Assembly: GCA_003136575.1 (NCBI GenBank)
Contig: PLEX01000111.1
Coordinates: 8,203 to 44,795 of the forward strand
Source of the DNA: Bryobacterales bacterium
GTDB lineage: Bacteria > Acidobacteriota > Terriglobia > Bryobacterales > Bryobacteraceae
Length of the DNA stretch: 36,593 nucleotides
Reading direction: 5' to 3'
Shown here piece by piece: positions 30,766-36,593 of the stretch (position 1 is its first letter; each line of letters begins with the position of its first letter). The notes under the pieces are model-generated. The model was not told the origin of the DNA. It did not search any database and saw only the letters and a program-made list of their open reading frames with translations. The position numbers and the translations under genes were made by a program.

Positions 30766-31785
30766 GATCTCGAGATTTACCGCCAGCGCCGCGACACACA
30801 CGATCACCAGCGCCGTTTGGCGCCGTCCTTCGTATAGTCTGAACACGGCCGCGCCGAACACCCACGCCAACCCCGCGCTGGCCAGATACGTTTGCCGGCT
30901 CGGGATCTGGAGCATGTACGTCAGAAAGCAGTACGGCAACAGGCCGAGAACCATCCATGATGACGCAGCCCCGACGAGCTTACGGTCAGACCTTTTCCCC
31001 GTCCACAGCAGCGCGGCCAGCGCCACGATTCCCCAAGGGAAAAGAAGCCGCCACCAGCTGTTCAGCAGAACGTGGAACCATGGCGCGGAAAGCGAAAACC
31101 GCTGGTCCTGGTAACCTGGGTTCGCGACCCGAGTGAGCCACGTCCACATCACGTACGCCGCGCCCATCGCAAGAAACGGCCCAGCCCCGGCCATGCCTCG
31201 CCGCCAAAGTTTTGGTTCGACCGCGACCGGAAGCAGTATCAGCACCGCGAAGATCCAGACCGACTCCTTCGAAGCCGCGGCAAGCAAAAAAGAAACGATC
31301 GCCGCCGCGTACCACGTCCATTTCCCGCCCTGCAGCCACTTCACCCAGCAGACCCATGCCGCCACGCCAAAGAGGAAAACCAGCAGATCTCCCGCGGCGG
31401 CGGGCCACATGATGGCTTCCTGATGGCCTTCCTGTACGGCGAAGAACGCCGCCGCCCAGAAGGCGACCGGCCTGCCGACCTCAGTCCAGACGCCGCTGGC
31501 ATATACAAGCAGCACGCAGAGAACGTGAATCAAAATGCCGGCCGCAAAGAAAGCAACGGGAGTAAATCCGAAAACCCGATCGAGCGCCGCGCTGAGCAGC
31601 ATGTACGTCGCGCGCGAGCGCAGGCTGGCGTTCAACCACAGAGGCGTCCACCCTTGCGCCGCGAAATCCCGCGCCAGGGCGATCTGGTGATAATCGTCGA
31701 CGATGAAGTTCAGCCGCAGCGCGGGCAAATAGGCGATAATCGCCAGCGCCACCAGGATTCTGATTCGCCAGCGCGCGGAGGGCAT
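30481..31785 (-). CDS. GT-C-like polytopic membrane protein
   Basis: A 434-residue membrane protein with about ten helices: ILVALAIIAYLPALRLNFIV, then an outside loop starting VDDYHQIALARDF with the D-D pair typical of GT-C glycosyltransferases, followed by FFAAGILIHVLCVLLVYASG, LLVFLFGVAAWVCWVKWL, AAIVSFLLAAASKESVWIFA and others to residue 385. A soluble tail of about 85 residues ends the protein. It probably moves a sugar from a lipid donor, a role shared with the GtrA protein next door, though it could be a related O-mannosyl-type or unclassified membrane protein. Start ATG 31785 is chosen since the helix begins soon after; TTG 31866 gives 27 more residues. The 3' end overlaps the GtrA frame by 285 bases. 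Confidence 0.7.
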   Translation of the reverse strand: MPSARWRIRILVALAIIAYLPALRLNFIVDDYHQIALARDFAAQGWTPLWLNASLRSRATYMLLSAALDRVFGFTPVAFFAAGILIHVLCVLLVYASGVWTEVGRPVAFWAAAFFAVQEGHQEAIMWPAAAGDLLVFLFGVAAWVCWVKWLQGGKWTWYAAAIVSFLLAAASKESVWIFAVLILLPVAVEPKLWRRGMAGAGPFLAMGAAYVMWTWLTRVANPGYQDQRFSLSAPWFHVLLNSWWRLLFPWGIVALAALLWTGKRSDRKLVGAASSWMVLGLLPYCFLTYMLQIPSRQTYLASAGLAWVFGAAVFRLYEGRRQTALVIVCVAALAVNLEILWVKKMAQFRERAEPTELLKQAASEADGPVTVSCVPLPDFVTVAVLKSVGASVVFPPAGVGHEDSCFAVEYRNRQGQMIRESRKLGTARHGTFY

Positions 31786-31866
31786 TTCCTTAGCGTACGA
31801 CGGGGTGCTTCCAACGCGGATTCCAGCTGTTCCGGTCTGCCAGGGGACGGCGATCGAACGGTTCAA

Positions 31867-32561
31867 TCAACGGCCAGCCGGGTGTGCCCCCACAAACTCC
31901 CTCGCGTGTGATTTCTGCGGCAGCGTCGAATCGGCATCCTTCCAAACCGCCAGAAAATCGTCATAGGCCTTCACGGCGCTGTCGGTTTCAACGGCATTCT
32001 CTCTGCACAGAGCGATCCCGTACAGTGCGAAGCCGGACTGCGGCCGTTCATGCAATGCCCGCTCGTACGCGGCGATCGCATCGGTCCAGCGACCTATCGC
32101 CATCATCGACGCCGCTTCCGTCTCGCCAACGGGGCGAATCGAGGCGGGCGCTTCGTGATAGCCCAGCCCGATCTCGGCCTGGGCGGCCTTCGAAAACAGG
32201 CTCCTGGCATCGGTCGGTTTTCCATGCGCCTCGGTAAGCGACGCGCGCAATTCGAGCGACATCACGGTCAGACTGTTCAGCAGGGGCGCAGCAACGCATC
32301 GGGCATCACCGGTAGCCTGGGCGGGCCGATCCCCATCGCCATGCCAGGCATCTCCGCCGCGTCGGTCGACTGCGAATTCATGCGCTTCAAGGCCGCGTCG
32401 AATTGCGCAGCAGCCGCTTCCGCCGTCGCCGGATCCGCCTTTCCACGGCCTGCATCCCCTGGGCAAATGTAGTCAGCTGCCGCGAAAGAAAATCCAGATT
32501 CGGGCGGGATGACGGCGCTCCACCGGCCCTCAGTAATTTCAACAGAGGGCGCAGACCGCAA
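31867..32561 (-). pseudogene. Frameshifted TPR-repeat protein
   Basis: Three minus-strand frames together give a typical acidobacterial TPR protein C-terminus. Near 32470 one frame reads NLDFLSRQLTTFAQGMQAVE; another gives ATAEAAAAQFDAALKRM, EMPGMAMG and RLPVMPDALL up to a stop at 32277; a third continues from about 32290 with LNSLTVMSLELRASLTEAHG, GLGYHEAPASIRPVGETEAA, AIAAYERALHERPQSGFALY and ends with QKSHAREFVGAHPAGR. At least two shifts and a missing 5' part show that it is dead or carries sequencing errors. The parts follow each other in correct order without overlap. The VWFA gene ends 14 bases upstream at 32576. Confidence 0.75.
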
Positions 32562-32575
32562 TGCAACGCACGTAC

Positions 32576-34807
32576 CTATCTTATGACCAGGCGGGCGCGT
32601 GGAAAGGCGAACTTGCGCCCCACCTCGTCCACCGCCGTTATCTGCGTAGTATATTCGCCGACCGGGATGTCCTTCAGCGGGATCTGGAACTGCACCGGCA
32701 CGGCTTCCGGACGCGTCGACGCGAGTTGAGTCGCATCGATCGGCCCGACCTCGAACGCCCGCACGCCGCTTCGGTTAAACAGACTCATGCTGACCTTCAC
32801 CCGGCGGGATTTCGTGTCGGTCGGGTCTGGCAATGCGTCGTAAACGTCGAAGTTCACATAGAGCGTTTGTGAACGGCGGAACACCTTCGTAACATTCGGG
32901 ATCACCTTTTCATTGCCCACCACGAGCGGATTTGCGGCCAGCGTCTGCCGCGACGCCCGTTCGGCCGTTCCTACCGCGGATGTCACGGCGTTGCGCTGGT
33001 TGCTCAGAATGATCGAACTGAGTTTCAGCCCGGAGGTATCCGCCGTCAAATCGGGAACCGCGAATTTCGCTTCAAACGTTCCCATTTTGCCCGAGATGTT
33101 CTCACGTACGACAAATTTCAGATGGTACGCGCCGGGCTGCAACGTGAAACCGGCGTCGTACTGGTAAGTGCCTTTTGTGGCCCGCTCGGCATTTGCTCCG
33201 TCCAGCTTGACCTTGATGTTGTCGCGCACGCTGCCAACGGCCGCATGAGTATCGTCCTGCACCTGTCCGGCAAAATCAAGCACGGACTCAGCCGCGCCGC
33301 CTTTCTGCGCCGTCGCCACGACCGAGCCGGGAACGCGAATCGAAACCGGGACATAGTAAGCGGTCGGCGAAATGCGGAAATAGTCGATTTGCAGAACCAG
33401 GGGAATGTCGGTCACCGGATCGCCGGCCGAGAGAGCCTGCGTTAACTGATATTCCTTGTCCTCGCCGTTCATCTTCTGCCAGTTCTTGTCGGCGTAGTAA
33501 CCCTGGCGGTATTCCAGCTTGCCGCCGTTCAGCTTGTTGCCATTAATCTTGACCGTGATCTTGCGATACTTTCCGTCTTCCTTATCGTTGCTGCTGTAGT
33601 AACCGAGCAGATAGTAACTGCTCATCGCTTTCTGGACGTTCTGAATCCCGAGCGCGATGTTATTGCTGTCGACAAACATCTTGCCGCCGGTATCGACGGC
33701 AAGCGAATTCAGCGTATCCTGCGAGGCGTTAATGCCGGAGCGCTGTGAGTTATAGACCGCACCATTATAGACACCGGTTCCGCGCGAAGCCGCGGTGCTT
33801 GCGTTTCCGCCCGGAGGGTCGGCCATCAGGCCGCGGGCGTCGATCGGGTAGATGACCATGTTGGCCTTCTCCGCCAGGTTGACCGTCGCTTCCAGCTGGG
33901 CTTCGTTTTCCATGCCCGTGCCGCTGATGCCGGACGAGAAGTAGACGAGCGCCTTTTTCTCCGGGAAGCTCTTCAGCATCTTGGCGATCGTGCCGATGGC
34001 GTAGAGCTTCTGGTCGGTGTTGTAGATATTGAACTCGGTCTCATCGGCGACGAACGCGGCGCCCGTATCCGCGCCGTTCGTGTCGCCCGTATCGGCCAGT
34101 CCCGCCAGATCGGTCGCTTCGCCGATCGGCAACTGGCGGATGGTCGTGGTCAGCAGATCGCGGTCGTCTGTGAAGTCGGTTAAGACGGAAGGAGTGCTGG
34201 TATAGAGGACGATCGCCACCAGGTCGTCCTTCGTGATGAATTTCTGCAGGTAGTCGAGCGCCGCGTCCTGTGCGCGGAGCTGTTCCGGGATCTGCATGGA
34301 CGAAAAGTCCAGGTAGAAGACCATCAGGCGCTTGTCGCGGAAATGCAACTGACCTGGAGTCGGCGACGTGATCTCGGTCTTCGGCTTTTCCGGAAGCTTC
34401 AATTCGTCGGCGAGCTTGATTTCCTCCGGTGGTTCGGGTTCCATCGTGATTTCCTGATACTCGAAGATGGAAATATCCTGCTTCTTGCCGTCTTCGAGAA
34501 CGGTGAAGTCGTCCTTCTTGAGGCCATTGATGGAGTTGCCGGCTTTATCCGTGGCGGTCACGTCCACGATGACGAGTTGCGTGTTCGATTTGAAGTGCGC
34601 AACCTCTTCGCCGCCCTTCGGCGCAGCAGCGCCGGTTGCGGGCCTCGCGGACGGCGCGGCAGCGGCGGGCGGTGGTGCGACCGTCGGCGCGGCTGGTTCC
34701 CCGGCCGGCAGAGGAGTCGCCTGTTGCGCTCTTCCTTGTTGGCTCGGTGCGGGAGCCATCAACACAAGCCCGATAGCCGCAACAATAATGAGACTTGTTG
34801 TTCGCAT
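32576..34807 (-). CDS. VWFA-related protein of the acidobacterial type
   Basis: A 743-residue exported protein. Signal peptide: TTSLIIVAAIGLVLMAPAPS, followed by an Ala/Pro-rich linker to residue 65. Then a short beta domain common to the family (LVIVDVTATDKAGNSINGLK, KDDFTVLEDGKKQDISIFEY), and a von Willebrand factor A-like domain about residues 158-400 (DKRLMVFYLDFSSMQIPEQL, the metal-site D-x-S-S in place of DxSxS; KKALVYFSSGISGTG; MVIYPIDARGLM; YYLLGYYSSN). The C-terminal 250 residues are beta sandwiches (YYVPVSIRVPGS, LKFVVRENISGKMGTFEAKF). This architecture matches the VWFA-related Acidobacterial domain family. Its role is unknown; surface adhesion or binding is inferred. ATG 34807 overlaps the receptor stop by one base (TGATG). 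Confidence 0.9.
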   Translation of the reverse strand: MRTTSLIIVAAIGLVLMAPAPSQQGRAQQATPLPAGEPAAPTVAPPPAAAAPSARPATGAAAPKGGEEVAHFKSNTQLVIVDVTATDKAGNSINGLKKDDFTVLEDGKKQDISIFEYQEITMEPEPPEEIKLADELKLPEKPKTEITSPTPGQLHFRDKRLMVFYLDFSSMQIPEQLRAQDAALDYLQKFITKDDLVAIVLYTSTPSVLTDFTDDRDLLTTTIRQLPIGEATDLAGLADTGDTNGADTGAAFVADETEFNIYNTDQKLYAIGTIAKMLKSFPEKKALVYFSSGISGTGMENEAQLEATVNLAEKANMVIYPIDARGLMADPPGGNASTAASRGTGVYNGAVYNSQRSGINASQDTLNSLAVDTGGKMFVDSNNIALGIQNVQKAMSSYYLLGYYSSNDKEDGKYRKITVKINGNKLNGGKLEYRQGYYADKNWQKMNGEDKEYQLTQALSAGDPVTDIPLVLQIDYFRISPTAYYVPVSIRVPGSVVATAQKGGAAESVLDFAGQVQDDTHAAVGSVRDNIKVKLDGANAERATKGTYQYDAGFTLQPGAYHLKFVVRENISGKMGTFEAKFAVPDLTADTSGLKLSSIILSNQRNAVTSAVGTAERASRQTLAANPLVVGNEKVIPNVTKVFRRSQTLYVNFDVYDALPDPTDTKSRRVKVSMSLFNRSGVRAFEVGPIDATQLASTRPEAVPVQFQIPLKDIPVGEYTTQITAVDEVGRKFAFPRARLVIR

Positions 34808-36593
34808 CAGAATGAAAACCTCATCAGCATGGAAACCGTGCGCATCTGCGATGCGCCCGTTGCATACCCGAACGTATTCGAGTTGACCGTAGTTCCGATC
34901 CCCGTGATGGACGGATGGTTCAGGGCATTATTCGTATTCAGCTGGAATGAAAGCGTGCGCTGGGAAGTCTCATTACCCAGACGGAACATCCGCCGGAACG
35001 ACACGTTGAAACTGGCGCGCTCGAGGCCGGGAATCGTGTTTCGGCCCGCGTCGCCGAACTCGCCGGAAGGCGGCGTGGTGAAAGCCAGCGGATCGAAATA
35101 CGGATAACCGGCGGCATAGATCGGCAGTCCTGTCGCTTCCGCCCGCAAGGTTCCACCAATAGCTCCGCTGCCTGCGATGTTCGACTGGTTGCCGGATATG
35201 GTCGCCGTCATCGGAGTTCCGGACGTGATATTGAAGGTTCCGCTTGTCGCCCAGCCCTTCAGCCAGTTGGTGTACCAGGTGGTGTTGCGAAAATGCCCGC
35301 GCATACCGAACGGCGAGGTGTACTGGAAGGTAGTCGACAAATTATTCCTTACGTCGAAACTGGAGAGTCCGCGTTCGAGATTCAGATTGTTGATGTACTG
35401 GACCACCGTTCCACCTGGCCCACTGAAGCTTGAAACGTCGTCAATCGATTTGCCGCGCGTGTAAAGCGCCGTGGCGTTCAGACCGCCAGTCAGGCGTTTG
35501 GTGAGTCGCACCTGACCCGCGTGGTAAATGGAGTCTCCGTTCGAACTCTGATACGTGAATTGCGCCGCGCCCGGAATCGGCAACACGCCGGTGAACGACC
35601 GGTTCGGCTCCTCCACGATCCCAAGGCGTGTCCCTTTTGTTCCGATGTATTCCGTCTCCATCAGCAGCCCCCACCAGAGAGTCTCCTGCGCCGTGGCGTT
35701 CCACGTCTGTGCGTAGGCGAGACGGTAGTTGGGGTCGATCGCGTAGGTATCGGTTACGGTCGCGGTCGAGTTGCCGAAAAACCCGCTTTGAAGCGTCAGC
35801 GGATCGGCGAGTTGCGTCGTGTACGCCTGGGCATTTACGAACGGCGGCTGCGAACTCATCTGGCTCGCGATCTGGTTATACGCAGAGCCGCTGTAGAAGA
35901 TACTGTAGCCGAATCGCGTCACCAGACTGTGTTTCTGCCATGGGCGATAGGCTACCCCAATCCTGGGTGAGAAAGCTTCCTTGTCCGGACGGACCAGGCT
36001 CGATGGAAGCGCGCTCCCGGTAAACGGGTCGATTTTTCCGGGGGTGACTACGGCAGCGGCCGTCATGGTTGGATTCAGAACGACGTCGGCGAGATTGCCG
36101 CGAAGTTCGTCGTCGGGTGAGAAGTATTCGTAACGCAGCCCCAGGTTAATCGTGACGGCGTTGGATAAGCGAATATCGTCCTGTGCGTAAGCGTTGGTGT
36201 TGTGCTGACGGAAATAGCGGTTTGTAGCGCCGAGTTGCAGCGAACTCGACGCGGGCATGCCGAGGAGGAAGTCGGCGAAATCGTACCCAGTTCCGGCGAT
36301 CGGATCTCCCTGCGCATTGAGTTCGCTCGTCAGAAGACCCGTGAAACTGAACGATCCGCGGGTGTTGGCGTAGCTCAGATTGTTGTATTGCTGGCGCTGA
36401 TAGGTGTAGCCGAATGTCAGGTTGTGCTTTCGCCCGATTATGTACGTGAAGGTATTCGTATAGCCGAAAGTCTGTGGGCGGCTGAGCGAGTGGTTTCCAT
36501 CGCTGATGCCGCCGAAGTTGGTGAAGCCGATGCCCGGCGGACCCCATGCTTCCGGATCCTGAGTGGTGCCCGGAATCCCCAACTCGGCCGCGA
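34807..36593 (-). CDS. TonB-dependent receptor, Oar-like, C-terminal part (runs off window)
   Basis: 595 residues of an outer-membrane beta-barrel; the 5' part with signal peptide, carboxypeptidase-regulatory-like and plug domains lies beyond the right edge, since the frame is still open at the last base. Alternating strand patterns fill the sequence (KHNLTFGYTYQRQQYNNLSY, ITINLGLRYEYFSPDDEL-like VTINLGLRYEYFSPDDELRG, HSLVTRFGYSIFYSGSAYNQ, LMETEYIGTKGTRLGI, LTGGLNATALYTRGKSIDDV, GLERASFNVSFRRMF). The protein ends in the usual aromatic residue (MLMRFSF), needed for barrel insertion by BamA. The extended loop FADFLLGMP and GLSSFDVRNNLSTTFQY are typical of acidobacterial Oar-like receptors. Ligand unknown. 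It lies directly upstream of and overlaps the VWFA gene, so they form one operon. Confidence 0.92.
   Translation of the reverse strand, partial: AAELGIPGTTQDPEAWGPPGIGFTNFGGISDGNHSLSRPQTFGYTNTFTYIIGRKHNLTFGYTYQRQQYNNLSYANTRGSFSFTGLLTSELNAQGDPIAGTGYDFADFLLGMPASSSLQLGATNRYFRQHNTNAYAQDDIRLSNAVTINLGLRYEYFSPDDELRGNLADVVLNPTMTAAAVVTPGKIDPFTGSALPSSLVRPDKEAFSPRIGVAYRPWQKHSLVTRFGYSIFYSGSAYNQIASQMSSQPPFVNAQAYTTQLADPLTLQSGFFGNSTATVTDTYAIDPNYRLAYAQTWNATAQETLWWGLLMETEYIGTKGTRLGIVEEPNRSFTGVLPIPGAAQFTYQSSNGDSIYHAGQVRLTKRLTGGLNATALYTRGKSIDDVSSFSGPGGTVVQYINNLNLERGLSSFDVRNNLSTTFQYTSPFGMRGHFRNTTWYTNWLKGWATSGTFNITSGTPMTATISGNQSNIAGSGAIGGTLRAEATGLPIYAAGYPYFDPLAFTTPPSGEFGDAGRNTIPGLERASFNVSFRRMFRLGNETSQRTLSFQLNTNNALNHPSITGIGTTVNSNTFGYATGASQMRTVSMLMRFSF

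Overview
The window is high-GC bacterial DNA, most likely from Acidobacteriota and probably the Bryobacterales/Solibacter side. The main reasons are a VWFA-related protein of the acidobacterial type (32576-34807), an Oar-like TonB-dependent receptor next to it, a winged-helix regulator fused to membrane helices, and decayed TPR genes of the type common there. This placement is from family content only; no marker gene for taxonomy is present.

Layout. 1-615 is a decayed RND efflux pump gene (+). 968-5972 (-) is a tight, translationally coupled operon read from right to left: Wzt-like polysaccharide-export ATPase, NUDIX hydrolase, GT-C-type membrane glycosyltransferase with a discoidin-like C-terminus, and a BadF/GlcNAc-kinase-like sugar kinase. 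6000-20077 (-) is a contiguous, intact 14-kb virion-structure block: small upstream protein, large terminase, portal, scaffold, P22-like coat, head-tail connector genes, tail tube, tail chaperone pair with a canonical -1 slippery site, short tape measure, two tandem distal-tail paralogs and a giant fused tail hub. It has no integrase, repressor, replication or lysis gene. 20526-22205 (+) is dihydropteroate synthase with a 280-residue disordered, arginine-rich repeat tail.

22433-26586 holds a VOC protein, an IS transposase abutting a truncated TPR gene, and a small ArsR-type operon (regulator, AHSA1-like protein, exported VOC protein) with a well-defined promoter. 26587-27388 is non-coding or decayed. 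27389-30765 holds a ToxR-like membrane regulator divergent from an exported protein, a CDP-alcohol phosphatidyltransferase and a GtrA protein, which converge on and overlap a GT-C-like membrane protein (30481-31785). 31867-32561 is a frameshifted TPR pseudogene. 32576 to the end is the VWFA protein and the partial TonB-dependent receptor.

The most interesting part is the 14-kb phage-like block. It has the size and content of a gene-transfer-agent-like or domesticated capsid cluster, all its frames are open although several neighbouring loci have decayed, and it ends exactly at a polysaccharide-export ATPase gene that lacks a normal start. The second is the folate enzyme with an RGG-like repeat tail. 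All family calls come from reading the sequence; no database search was run.
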